From the NCBI RefSeq assembly GCF_034259425.1, contig NZ_JAXIVU010000008.1:1-64000 (forward strand): 64,000 bases of DNA, in the 5' to 3' direction. Shown here piece by piece: positions 44,066 through 52,622 of this stretch (the first letter of the stretch is position 1; the number at the start of each line of letters is the position of its first letter). The notes beneath the pieces were generated by a model, which was not told where the DNA came from, ran no database searches, and saw only the letters and a program-made list of their open reading frames with translations. The position numbers were made by a program, and so were the translations under genes. This stretch comes from Denitrificimonas halotolerans. GTDB lineage: Bacteria; Pseudomonadota; Gammaproteobacteria; Pseudomonadales; Pseudomonadaceae.

Positions 44066-46057
44066 TCAGTGCTGGGGTTCTTGGCGCTGTTCGTAGATCA
44101 GGTCGACGATCTCACCTTGGGGATTGTAGCCTTCAACGTACTGGCTCAAGAGCGCACGCACGGTGTCGCAATCGTTGGCGGCGCTGGCGGTTTTGAGTTG
44201 TGCGAGCAAGCGGCAGTATTCTGCCCAGCTCAGGTACGACTCATTGGCGCGCATGATCATCGGGTGGCCGGTGATGGTCACGTTGTCACCAATCAGCAGC
44301 TCCTCGTAAAGCTTCTCACCGGGGCGCAGGCCAGTGAACTGGATTTCCACTTCACCATTGGGATTGTCCGCACTGCGCACAGTCAAACCGGTCAAATTGA
44401 TCATCTTCTCTGCCAGCTCAGCAATCTTCACCGGCTCGCCCATATCCAACACAAACACATCACCGCCCTGCCCCAAAGAGCCAGCCTGAATCACCAGCTG
44501 AGCCGCTTCGGGAATGGTCATAAAATAACGGGTGATGTCCTTATGGGTGACAGTCACAGGGCCGCCTTTACGGATTTGCTCACGGAACAACGGAATCACC
44601 GAACCGGACGAACCCAGCACATTACCAAAACGCACCATAGTGAAGCGCGTGTTGTTAGACACAACGGCCGTATCGGCTTGGCCAAACAAAGGCACCTGCT
44701 GCTCTTGGCTCAAGGCCTGCAATGCCATCTCTGCCAAACGCTTCGTCGCCCCCATCACGTTGGTTGGGCGTACAGCCTTGTCGGTGGAAATCAAAACAAA
44801 ATTTTCCACCCCAGCCGTAATGGCCGCCTGCGCGGTATTTAACGTACCAAAGACATTATTCTGCACACCACGGGCTGTGTTGTGTTCCACAATGGGCACA
44901 TGCTTATACGCCGCGGCATGGTAAATGGTCTCCACCTGCCAGGTCTGCATCACCTCAAGCAAATGGCCTGCATCGCTGATGGAACCCAAGACCGGCAACA
45001 GCTCCACAGACAACGCCAACTGACGCACAGTTTGCGCCAACTCGGTGTGCACCTTGTATAGATTGTATTCACCGTGTTCAAACAGAATCAGGGTTTTCAC
45101 CCCACTGTGTAAAATCTGACGGCACAACTCCGAACCAATGGACCCCCCAGCACCGGTCACCATCACCACCTTACCGGCAATGCAACGTTGGAAGAGCGCC
45201 TCATCCGGCTCCACAGGATCACGGCCAAGCAGGTCAGCGATTTCCACTTCCTGCAGGTCTTGCACCTTCACCTTACCGCTGGCGATATCCATCAAACCTG
45301 GCATGGTGCGCACATGCACTGGATAAGGCTCCAAATTGGTGAGGATTTCACGGCGACGGGAACGGCTGGCCGAGGGCACCGCCAACAACACCTGCGTGGC
45401 TTTGGTTTCACGCAACATTTGCGCCATACGCCGCGGCTTATACACACGCAAACCGGCCACAGTGCGATTGGACAAACTGTCATCATCATCCAAAAACGCC
45501 ACCGGGCGCATGGTCTTACCCAAGCGCAACGAACTGACCAACTGCAGCCCCGCGGAACCGGCACCGTAAATGGCTACCGGCTCACGGCGATCCATATCGG
45601 ACATAAAAGGGATCAGCGCCGCACCCACTTCCCGTAAATCACCAATGAAATAATGACGCAAAAGCACACGGGTACCGCCAATTAACAGCAGACTCATCCA
45701 CCAATAATTGAGCACCAAAGAACGGGGAATCAGCTCAGAGCCATCGTCATACCAGTAAATAAACAGGGCCAACAACAAAGTCGCCACCGACACCGCTTTG
45801 GCAATGGTCAGCAATGCCTCAGGGCCGGTATAGCGCAACACAGCACGGTACATACCTGAGCGCACAAACACCGGAATCGCAATCAGGGGCGCCATCACAA
45901 ACAGCCAAGCGCGTTCTGTGAGCGGGTTCACAATATCAGCAAACCCCAAACGGACAAAAAACGCCAGCCACAAAGCCAGCCAGATCCAAACAATGTCCAC
46001 ACACACTTGACCGATGCGCTTATAACGACGCGGCCAACCTAAAAACCAATGACGCAC
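44066..46057 (-). CDS. wbpM: UDP-GlcNAc 4,6-dehydratase, WbpM/PglF/PglD type
   Basis: About 663-aa membrane-bound nucleotide-sugar dehydratase. N-terminal helices (about 15-125: VDIVWIWLALWLAFFVRLG, LLLALFIYW) precede a first Rossmann-like domain (AIYGAGSAGLQL), then the catalytic SDR domain with VMVTGAGGSIGSELCRQIL and STDKAVRPTNVMGATKRLAE. The latter has Met in place of the usual catalytic Tyr (M-x3-K), a hallmark of the WbpM/PglF family. It converts UDP-GlcNAc to the 4-keto-6-deoxy sugar, first step to UDP-bacillosamine or UDP-QuiNAc/FucNAc. The start is a GTG at 46057 well spaced from AAGGGGG; a TTG at 46075 is possible. Last gene of the locus, as wbpM is in Pseudomonas O-antigen clusters. 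Confidence 0.92.
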   Translation of the reverse strand: MRHWFLGWPRRYKRIGQVCVDIVWIWLALWLAFFVRLGFADIVNPLTERAWLFVMAPLIAIPVFVRSGMYRAVLRYTGPEALLTIAKAVSVATLLLALFIYWYDDGSELIPRSLVLNYWWMSLLLIGGTRVLLRHYFIGDLREVGAALIPFMSDMDRREPVAIYGAGSAGLQLVSSLRLGKTMRPVAFLDDDDSLSNRTVAGLRVYKPRRMAQMLRETKATQVLLAVPSASRSRRREILTNLEPYPVHVRTMPGLMDIASGKVKVQDLQEVEIADLLGRDPVEPDEALFQRCIAGKVVMVTGAGGSIGSELCRQILHSGVKTLILFEHGEYNLYKVHTELAQTVRQLALSVELLPVLGSISDAGHLLEVMQTWQVETIYHAAAYKHVPIVEHNTARGVQNNVFGTLNTAQAAITAGVENFVLISTDKAVRPTNVMGATKRLAEMALQALSQEQQVPLFGQADTAVVSNNTRFTMVRFGNVLGSSGSVIPLFREQIRKGGPVTVTHKDITRYFMTIPEAAQLVIQAGSLGQGGDVFVLDMGEPVKIAELAEKMINLTGLTVRSADNPNGEVEIQFTGLRPGEKLYEELLIGDNVTITGHPMIMRANESYLSWAEYCRLLAQLKTASAANDCDTVRALLSQYVEGYNPQGEIVDLIYEQRQEPQH

Positions 46058-46096
46058 CGCAACCCCCTTATGCAATCCTTGCCGTAGACCCTTCAG

Positions 46097-47368
46097 TTAA
46101 CCGCGTTTGCTTTGCTGAGCTTTCACCTCACGCGCTTCGTCAGGTTCAAGCGCACTGTAAGCACTGTACTGACGCATGGCCTGTGCATCTTGCTCCGGCA
46201 CCGCCAAACGCATCACCTCGTGCAACGCTGAACAGGTGCGCACGATCTCCTCAGCAGTCAGATTCGGGTTGACCAAAAACATCAAACTGGTATCACCCAA
46301 CTGACGGGCCACAGGCAAAGGCTCGGCAGGACGCCAGCCGGTATGATCAAAGGCTTTTTCTAAATAGACTTCCGAGCACGAACCACTGAAGCAGGGCACA
46401 CCGCGGGCGTTGATTTCAGCCAAAATGCGATCACGATCCCAACCAGCTTTCAGCTCGCTCGGCTCTACAAACACATAGCACTTATAAGCCGCATGCACGA
46501 TGTCTTCAGGCACAGTAGGCACACGCAAACCGCGGCAAGCACGGGCGGCTGACCAAATCTTCTCCGCGTTATCGGCACGGGCGGTACGCCAATGGGGCAT
46601 ACGCTTTAACTGAATACGGCCAATCGCCGCCTGCATTTCCGTCATGCGCCAGTTGGTCCCAAAACGCTCATGCAACCAACGAAAACCCGGGGCATGCTCA
46701 CGCTCATACACGGCTTCCCAGCTTTTACCGTGATCCTTCAACGACCACATGGTTTTCCACAGCTCAGTGTCATTGGTGGTGACCATACCGCCTTCACCAC
46801 CAGTGGTCATGATCTTATCTTGGCAAAACGACCACGAACCCACATGGCCAATGGATCCCACCGGGCGGCCTTTATAGGTGGCACCGTGGGCTTGGGCACA
46901 ATCTTCAATCACATACAGATTGTGCTGCTCGGCCAGCGCCATAATGGGATCCATATCACAGGGCCAACCGGCCAAATGCACAGCAATCACCGCACGGGTG
47001 CGCGGCGTGAGCACCGCTGCAATGGTTTCCGCGGTAATGTTTTGCGTATCCGGGTCCACCTCAGCAAACACCGGCACCGCACCGGCATTGACAATACTGG
47101 AGGCCGACGCCAAGAAGGTGCGCGGGGTAACAATCACCTCATCGCCCTCACCTAAATCCAAGGCCCAGAGCGCTATGTCTAAGGCGACAGTGCCATTGGC
47201 TAAAGCGATGGCATGTTTACAGCCGGCCCAAGCAGCAAACTCCTTTTCAAACTCACGCCCTTCAGTCCCCGTCCAATAATTCACACGATTCGACAGCAAC
47301 ACATCACGCACAGCGTTGGCTTCTTCCTCAGAGAACGAAGGCCATGGAGAAAAAGGTGTATTTAGCAT
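46097..47368 (-). CDS. pglC: DegT/DnrJ/EryC1 aminotransferase, PglC/PglE-like
   Basis: About 423-aa PLP enzyme of the sugar aminotransferase family. It starts MLNTPFSPWPSFSEEEANAV; substrate/PLP contacts include ANGTVALDIALWAL, VIEDCAQAHGATYKG, and the Schiff-base Lys in FCQDKIMTTGGEGGMV, followed by FGTNWRMTEMQAAIGRIQLK. It probably aminates the 4-keto product of the dehydratase encoded next (UDP-4-amino sugar). ATG 47368 has an AGGA site at proper distance. Its place between pglB- and pglD-like genes mirrors the Neisseria pgl locus, where the gene is named pglC; in Campylobacter the equivalent is pglE. Exact sugar is inferred. Confidence 0.88.
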   Translation of the reverse strand: MLNTPFSPWPSFSEEEANAVRDVLLSNRVNYWTGTEGREFEKEFAAWAGCKHAIALANGTVALDIALWALDLGEGDEVIVTPRTFLASASSIVNAGAVPVFAEVDPDTQNITAETIAAVLTPRTRAVIAVHLAGWPCDMDPIMALAEQHNLYVIEDCAQAHGATYKGRPVGSIGHVGSWSFCQDKIMTTGGEGGMVTTNDTELWKTMWSLKDHGKSWEAVYEREHAPGFRWLHERFGTNWRMTEMQAAIGRIQLKRMPHWRTARADNAEKIWSAARACRGLRVPTVPEDIVHAAYKCYVFVEPSELKAGWDRDRILAEINARGVPCFSGSCSEVYLEKAFDHTGWRPAEPLPVARQLGDTSLMFLVNPNLTAEEIVRTCSALHEVMRLAVPEQDAQAMRQYSAYSALEPDEAREVKAQQSKRG

Positions 47369-47536
47369 GCTAAGCATTCCTACAAAAAATTGACTCGCCA
47401 CAACACAAAACGAGTCAGAAAAAGATTCCACAATGGTACGCCAAAAGATTCAAACACTCACATGAATGTTGTATTCTGACGTGATTCATCACTATTAAAG
47501 TATCACTGAGTAAAACCTGCCTGGTTCAAGAACGGG

Positions 47537-48760
47537 CTAAATAGCACTGGAATGCTTCTGCAACGGCTTAGCAGGATTCCCCACCACAACGGCATCCGCT
47601 GGAATATTCTTTAACACAACACAGCTTGCACCAATGGTCGCATTAGCACCTATAGTGGCTAATTGCCGTATCGATGCACCAATTCCCACCCAAGCATGAT
47701 CTTCCACAGTGACGCCACCGGCTAAATTCGCACCTGGGCTCACATGCACCGCATCACCTAAACGGCAATCATGATCCACCGTACAGCCGGTATTTAAAAT
47801 GGCACCCATACCCACCTGAGTGAATGCATTAACAGCCACACCGGCAAATACCACCGAACCTGCACCAATGCGCGCATATTGACTGACCACAGCATTGGGG
47901 TGAATCAAACAAGGCAACACAGCCCCAAGGTTTTGTAATTCCTGTAGCTTTTGCGCACGAATGGCATTATTGCCAATGGCCACCGCAACACCTGCAAACT
48001 CAGACAAACGGGTATACAAATCAGCACTGGTACCTACAATCGACCAGACCTCATTGGTTTGCTTGTCTGGGTAGGCATCATCAAAAAACACACATGCATA
48101 ACCCAACAGCTCAGCCATATCCGCTACTACTTTACCGTGCCCGCTCGCTCCTAAAATAGCCAACTGTGGCTTTGGCGTACCAGTAAACTTACTCATAGTC
48201 GCCTCGCCTTCGGCGCTGATGCCGTCGCGCACAAACACCTTTTTAATGGTTAAAAAGACAATTTTAAGATCCAGCCAAAACGACTGATTGTCCACATACC
48301 ACACATCCAACTTAAACTTGTCTTCCCAACTGATGGCATTGCGACCATTGATCTGTGCCCAGCCGGTCACACCAGGGCGCACCTCGTGGCGGCGGTACTG
48401 TTGTGTTGAATACAGCGGTAAATACTCCATCAGCAAAGGCCGTGGACCAACCAAGCTCATCTCACCTTTGAGCACATTCCACAGTTCAGGCAACTCATCC
48501 AAACTGCTGGAACGCAAAAAGCTACCAAAAGGCGTCATGCGCTCTTCGTCTGGTAAGGGATTACCCTCAGCATCCACTGCATCACGCATGGTACGAAACT
48601 TAATCATTTCAAAAGGCTTGCCATCTTTACCGGGGCGTACCTGACGGAACAACACCGGTGAGCCTAACTTGCGGCGAATCTGCCAAGCCACAATGGCAAT
48701 CACAGGGCTGAGCACAATCAAGCCACAGAGCGAGGCGACAATATCGAACAGACGTTTCAA
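47537..48760 (-). CDS. pglB: PglB-like fusion: phosphoglycosyltransferase plus N-acetyltransferase
   Basis: About 407-aa two-domain protein. Residues ~1-190 form a bacterial sugar transferase (PglC/WecP monotopic class): reentrant hydrophobic segment LCGLIVLSPVIAIVAW, FEMIKFRTMRDA, and the catalytic Asp-Glu in SSSLDELPELWN with LVGPRPLL. Residues ~200-405 form a PglD/NeuD-like acetyltransferase: AILGASGHGKVVADMAELLG, catalytic-His region NTGCTVDHDCRLGD and left-handed beta-helix hexapeptides. This fusion matches Neisseria PglB, which acetylates the 4-amino sugar and transfers diNAcBac-1-phosphate to undecaprenyl phosphate. The TTG at 48760 follows AGGTGGG with good spacing; a GTG nine bases upstream (48769) is the alternative. 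Confidence 0.9.
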   Translation of the reverse strand: MKRLFDIVASLCGLIVLSPVIAIVAWQIRRKLGSPVLFRQVRPGKDGKPFEMIKFRTMRDAVDAEGNPLPDEERMTPFGSFLRSSSLDELPELWNVLKGEMSLVGPRPLLMEYLPLYSTQQYRRHEVRPGVTGWAQINGRNAISWEDKFKLDVWYVDNQSFWLDLKIVFLTIKKVFVRDGISAEGEATMSKFTGTPKPQLAILGASGHGKVVADMAELLGYACVFFDDAYPDKQTNEVWSIVGTSADLYTRLSEFAGVAVAIGNNAIRAQKLQELQNLGAVLPCLIHPNAVVSQYARIGAGSVVFAGVAVNAFTQVGMGAILNTGCTVDHDCRLGDAVHVSPGANLAGGVTVEDHAWVGIGASIRQLATIGANATIGASCVVLKNIPADAVVVGNPAKPLQKHSSAI

Positions 48761-48990
48761 ATGACCCACCTAAAAACAAGAAATACTATAAAAACTGAAA
48801 CGATGGAGCATAGCCTAACTGGACAAACAAAGTTAAGGAATTGACTGCAAGCATTCCGCATATATGCCAACTTGCTCACAAAATACAGGAGCAGCGTTGG
48901 TAAAGATCACAGCACTATGCCTCACCGTGGATTGCCGCATCACTATGCGATACGCAATGACTGCATGAGTTACATTGACTACCTAACAGC

Positions 48991-49581
48991 TTAATCCAAC
49001 CCCATGCCAGCCAACATTTGCGCATTCACCTTGTGCACATCATATTTTTCCTCTGCAATTTCGCGTGAGCGTTGTCCCATTTGGATGATCAACTCGGGCT
49101 GTTCAATAAAGCGCAACATGGCTTGCGCCAAGGCATCGGCATCTTTAACTGGCACTAAAAAACCGTTATCGCCATCCACCACGGTTTCACGGCAACCTGG
49201 TGCATCGGTGGTAATCACTGCACGGCCCATGGCCATGGCTTCTAAAACTGTACGTGGCGTGCCTTCTCGATAGGATGGCAGCACATAGACGGAGCTGTTG
49301 GCAATCGCTGGGCGCACATCACTTAAACGGCCTAAAAAATTGATGGTGCCGGCAGCAACCCAGCGATCCAGTTCAGGTTGAGTGATGGTATTAGGATTGG
49401 CATCAATCCAACCGACCAGATCAAATTGCACCAGTGGATAACGTTGTTTCACTTGCTCGGCCGCTTGCACATATTCACGCACACCCTTATCGCCCAACAA
49501 ACGACCGATCAATAAAAAGCGTGGTGCACTCTCTGTAGACAGCGGAGCCACTTCAAACTGTGCAACATCCACACCGGAGCC
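48991..49581 (-). pseudogene. Truncated GT4 glycosyltransferase, 3' fragment only
   Basis: This 591-bp segment encodes the C-terminal ~196 residues of the glycosyltransferase found intact at 54849-55976. The protein is nearly identical (for example SYREGTPRTVLEAMAMGRAV in both), yet DNA differs at many silent sites, so the copies are diverged alleles or paralogues, not a fresh duplication. The homology ends exactly in the GSGVDV region (49581), where unrelated sequence with REP-like palindromes begins. The N-terminal GT domain is missing, so it should be non-functional, although a start at the internal Met is possible. It marks the left edge of an inserted gene block. Confidence 0.85.
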
Positions 49582-49599
49582 GGCTCACCTTCGCAATTA

Positions 49600-49732
49600 T
49601 CGGCCTAAAGGCGCGACCTACAAAAAAACCAATCACCGTAGGTCGCTGCTTCAGCCCGACATGGCCGTTATAACCAGCCCAATACATTTGCATCGCCAAG
49701 CATATTTGTTGCCCATAAATGGACGACCTACA
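49600..49732. repeat. REP-like palindrome cluster, left
   Basis: Three related short palindromic units: TCGGCCTAAAGG..CGACCTACA (49600-49622), GTAGGTCGCTGCTTCAGCCCGACA-type (49638-49661), and a third ending GGACGACCTACA (49709-49732). They share the GACCTACA/TGTAGGTC arm with units at 51401-51586 and with the pyr terminator stem. They fill the gap between the truncated glycosyltransferase and the DUF3037 gene. Confidence 0.75.
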
Positions 49733-49745
49733 AACCTAAAAAACT

Positions 49746-50549
49746 TTATTTAGCAAACTCCAGCACTGCATTTTTTTGCGTTATGGGCAGTACTTCAGCT
49801 ACTTTCTCCAGCAAAGCAAAAGCATTGATATAAGCTTCGTACTGGGGGGTGTCATCTTCTTCTGGGCCATCCACGGCAAAAAGCATGTCCTTGGGTAGCT
49901 GCTCACGACACTTGAGTTCATGCAGTCTAAATTGCCACTGACCAGCTTTTTCAAGAATTTTGACTGTTTCTTTATGCCCCAAATCGAGTGGTTTGATTGC
50001 TTTCAGCAGTTGCTCTTGCTTTTGCTCAACAAAAGGTATCGTGACGTGATATTGCTTATCGCCTAACCGTGCTGGCTTATAACGATCAGCCAAGCTTGCA
50101 GCAGTGAGCAAGTCACGGACATGCCCTTCTAAAACAGTTTCACGGTATTCACGAGTGACAAAAGCATGCTCAACGTAATAATTATAAAGCGTCTGCAACT
50201 GCTCTTGTGGCGTGCTGGTCAGCACTAAGCTCGGTTTGCTAAAGCGGAAAATTGTTTCACGGGGACGGATCAGTTCTTCAAATAAGCAGTGGTTATCATT
50301 TTGATAACGCTGCGTCAGCTCCTGCAAACGGTCCAACTCTTCTTTCATAGCACGTATTGCAGATAAGTAGATACGGCCATCCAAGTCTTTAAAAAAGTGT
50401 GTTAAGCGCGCATAACGTTTTTCTTGCAACTGATAGGCAAAGAAACCCTCTTGCGGCGCAGTCATTACGAGGCCAACATTGGCAAACTCGCCAGTTTCCA
50501 CATAGGGCATAAAACGCAAAATTGCGTACTGATAAGCTGTGCGTTTCAT
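49746..50549 (-). CDS. DUF3037 family protein, partner of HipA-like kinase
   Basis: 267-aa protein that begins YQYAILRFMPYVETGEFANV, the DUF3037 signature (R-F-x-P-x-x-E-x-G-E-F-x-N-V-G). The remainder is mostly helical with charged repeats (QRYQNDNHCLFEELIRPRET) and no catalytic motif I can name. It overlaps the end of the upstream HipA-like kinase gene by four bases, so the two are a translationally coupled pair. This pair recurs in many genomes but I know of no established function. It lies between two clusters of REP-like palindromes. Confidence 0.8.
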   Translation of the reverse strand: MKRTAYQYAILRFMPYVETGEFANVGLVMTAPQEGFFAYQLQEKRYARLTHFFKDLDGRIYLSAIRAMKEELDRLQELTQRYQNDNHCLFEELIRPRETIFRFSKPSLVLTSTPQEQLQTLYNYYVEHAFVTREYRETVLEGHVRDLLTAASLADRYKPARLGDKQYHVTIPFVEQKQEQLLKAIKPLDLGHKETVKILEKAGQWQFRLHELKCREQLPKDMLFAVDGPEEDDTPQYEAYINAFALLEKVAEVLPITQKNAVLEFAK

Positions 50550-51280
50550 GGCGTCCTCCAGAAATCGTTTCCTGACACTCTATTTAAGTGATTGTATATG
50601 TGCATGGTATCTATTTGCGCTGATACAGTTTGTTCATCATCCGAATACCACCAAGCGTTTGGGATGCTTTGTACTATCTTATCCCATTCCCTAAGTGCCG
50701 ACTGCATTTGCTGACACATAGTCGCTTGCAACTCATTACATTGAGTAATCGCTATCCACTGCTCAGCAAAAATATGCGTACTGAAAAAATTGCTAGCATC
50801 AAAATCTCGGTCAAAAGCTTGATTGTGATCGATAACCACCAGCTGCTTATTCACCTCATCCCAGAACAGATTAGGATTACCGCCGTGAGCGGACAGTGTG
50901 CGGTCTTCATTGTGGATCCACCAATCAAAAGCCAACACCTTTTGCTGTACGTCTACTGGCACTTGCTCAATTCGACTGTAAGTCAGCTCCGTCACACTGC
51001 ACTCTTCAGAGCCAAAAGCATAACCAATTCCTAAATCAGATAATTCAAGCTGTGAACTTGCAAAAAACAACTCTTCAGGTACAGAAACTAGGCTAAAAGG
51101 TGCGATTGGGATACCCAACGCAATAGCCAAATGCCCTGCAATCCATTCGGCCACTAAGCTGCGTCGCCCCGCCCCTTTACCTTTAACAAAGTAAATCTTT
51201 CCGTTATCACCACGACAAATAAAAGGCTCAGTAACACCTTGTGTTGAGCGGCGAATGACTTCAATGATTTCTATAGGCAT
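50546..51280 (-). CDS. HipA-like kinase (HipA_2 type)
   Basis: About 244-aa minimal HipA-fold Ser/Thr kinase homologue. PFICRGDNGKIYFVKGKGAG carries the nucleotide-binding loop and Lys, AFDWWIHNEDRTLSAHGGNPN the catalytic-loop region with the N-x-D and Asn residues, and VVIDHNQAF the DFG-equivalent metal-binding Asp. It lacks the N-terminal subdomain of classic HipA (about 440 aa), and no HipB antitoxin is adjacent. Instead a DUF3037 gene overlaps by 4 bp. ATG 51280 with GGAAAG upstream is preferred over TTG 51304. It may phosphorylate a protein or tRNA-synthetase-like target, as HipA does; substrate unknown. Confidence 0.8.
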   Translation of the reverse strand: MPIEIIEVIRRSTQGVTEPFICRGDNGKIYFVKGKGAGRRSLVAEWIAGHLAIALGIPIAPFSLVSVPEELFFASSQLELSDLGIGYAFGSEECSVTELTYSRIEQVPVDVQQKVLAFDWWIHNEDRTLSAHGGNPNLFWDEVNKQLVVIDHNQAFDRDFDASNFFSTHIFAEQWIAITQCNELQATMCQQMQSALREWDKIVQSIPNAWWYSDDEQTVSAQIDTMHIYNHLNRVSGNDFWRTP

Positions 51281-51400
51281 GTACTTTCCATGTTGGTCTG
51301 TCAAACAGCTTGTATCCTAAGTAAAATCTGAAATAAAGTTCCGTTTGTTGCACGATAAAATAGACGTCTACGTTTGCACACCACTGCTCATATAACAACC

Positions 51401-51586
51401 GTAGGTCGTAGTTTTAACCCGACATGGCCATATCCTTGTAGGTCGCGGCTTCAGCCCGACATAATCTCATTTTTAGAAGCGCGCTTGTACGGAAGCATAC
51501 GAAACTCAAAAGCCCTATGTGTCAGCCTAGTTGTCGCCACAAATGGACGACCTACACATATTTGTCGGCCTAAAGGCTCGACCTAC
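51401..51586. repeat. REP-like palindrome cluster, right
   Basis: Four units: GTAGGTCGTAG..CCCGACA (51401-51424), GTAGGTCGCGGCTTCAGCCC-GACA (51438-51461), one ending GGACGACCTACA (51531-51556) and TCGGCCTAAAGGCTCGACCT-ACA (51564-51586). They mirror the units at 49600-49732, so the DUF3037/HipA-like pair is bracketed. The rest of the 51281-51723 gap shows no gene. Confidence 0.75.
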
Positions 51587-51723
51587 AAAAGCAATTCCAG
51601 CACCACCCTATGTGTCAGCGTAGAACAAGTGAGCTTGACGGTAGTTTCGTTATCGATCACCTAAGCAGTTCTATTTAAAGCCAGCTAACCATACTTCTCA
51701 ATCAAATATATGACGCACACTCT

Positions 51724-52179
51724 TTAAGCCTCTTCCCCAGCATCAGCCCTCTCTAGGCTTCTAAAATCGAGACTCGGCAGCATTAAAGGGCCATATTTTT
51801 GTCTCGATGATAAGGTTAAAAGCTGCTCACGCACGGAGGAGTACAGCAGCGACGTTGCATTCACCACAAGCTCATGCTGAAATTTTTCTGAAGGTTCTTC
51901 TAAATCATCGCAAACAAAAACCCCATCAAGAGCAATTACAAATTTATACGGAAAATCCTTGTCTTGAAAATTAAGCTGCAAGCTTATAATAAAAACATAT
52001 TGAGATTGTTTTTCGCGGGTCTCAGGTTCACCTACAGTAATCGATATCTTAATTTTACTCGCAGCCGGCACCCAATAAGGCGATGATGCGTCCTTTTCCA
52101 TCAGCTGTTCACTATCAACAGATTCCAGCTGCAAATGGCTGTAATGGTAGTGTTTTAACTGTAATGGTGAAAGCTTCAT
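51724..52179 (-). CDS. SecB-like chaperone of a toxin-antitoxin-chaperone system
   Basis: 151-aa acidic protein with a SecB-like fold pattern: N-terminal LSPLQLKHYHYSHLQLES, beta-strand region FIISLQLNFQ, and the SecB-type helix and end VNATSLLYSSVREQLLTLSS leading to GPLMLPSLDF (compare the SecB ending with P-x-L-x-L-x-P-x-x-F). Its start overlaps the higA stop by four bases (ATGA). In HigBAC/TAC systems such as M. tuberculosis Rv1955-Rv1957, the SecB-like chaperone stabilises the antitoxin through a C-terminal 'chaperone addiction' segment. It is not the housekeeping SecB, which lies in a different context. Role inferred from homology and order. Confidence 0.78.
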   Translation of the reverse strand: MKLSPLQLKHYHYSHLQLESVDSEQLMEKDASSPYWVPAASKIKISITVGEPETREKQSQYVFIISLQLNFQDKDFPYKFVIALDGVFVCDDLEEPSEKFQHELVVNATSLLYSSVREQLLTLSSRQKYGPLMLPSLDFRSLERADAGEEA

Positions 52180-52622
52180 GCTTGCATTCCTGGCAAGTCA
52201 ATCGGTGAGCTATAGGTATACTGGCGCACAATAGAACGACTGCTTTGGCTTTGCTGCCACTGAGCTTTATTGATTTGCTCAGCCGTCTGCAGCATTGCTT
52301 CAAGTTCCTGATGCTTTAATTGAGTGACCGCAATTTCCTCTTGGCGTACTCCCTCACGATCAAAAGCAATATCAAACTCAATATTTAAAGCTTCGCACAC
52401 TTCAAATAACGTTTTTAACGTTAGATTAGTGGCTCCGTGCAATACCTTGCTTACACGGCTTGTTGTCCAACCCAACTTATCAGCCAACGCTTTTTGAGTC
52501 ATCCCGCTTGCCGCAACAGCACTTGCCAAACCAACGGCAACTTCTTGTGCCTTTAACTCAAAACGAAAACCCTCATCTTGCATGGATTCTTGCCATAATT
52601 CGGCCAATTGATTACTTAGCAT
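52176..52622 (-). CDS. higA: HigA antitoxin with putative chaperone-addiction tail
   Basis: 148-aa antitoxin. XRE-type HTH about residues 27-80 (GMTQKALADKLGWTTSRVSK, LHGATNLTLKTLFEVCEALN). The C-terminal ~60 residues form a charged helix then a more hydrophobic aromatic tail (SIVRQYTYSSPIDLPGMQA), longer than in ordinary HigA. That tail is a candidate chaperone-addiction (ChAD) sequence recognised by the SecB-like protein encoded next. It overlaps higB by 11 bp upstream and the SecB-like gene by 4 bp downstream. It likely represses its own operon. Confidence 0.85.
   Translation of the reverse strand: MLSNQLAELWQESMQDEGFRFELKAQEVAVGLASAVAASGMTQKALADKLGWTTSRVSKVLHGATNLTLKTLFEVCEALNIEFDIAFDREGVRQEEIAVTQLKHQELEAMLQTAEQINKAQWQQSQSSRSIVRQYTYSSPIDLPGMQA

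Noticed and set aside
44042..44842. Long plus-strand open frame (266 codons) opposite the dehydratase gene
   Set aside because: It is fully antisense to the conserved WbpM-type gene, whose motifs are clear, and its translation has no domain, signal or start-site support; typical shadow frame.
46670..47155. Plus-strand frame of about 160 codons inside the aminotransferase gene
   Set aside because: Antisense shadow of a conserved PLP enzyme; His/Asn-rich translation without recognisable features.
48991..49572. Treating the shorter GT copy as an independent glycosyltransferase gene
   Set aside because: It lacks the whole N-terminal acceptor domain and its left boundary coincides with a homology break, so it is a truncated copy.
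49600..51586. Integron attC reading of the palindromes around the DUF3037/HipA-like pair
   Set aside because: No GTTRRRY core sites or integrase, and several palindromes per gap; REP-like elements fit better.
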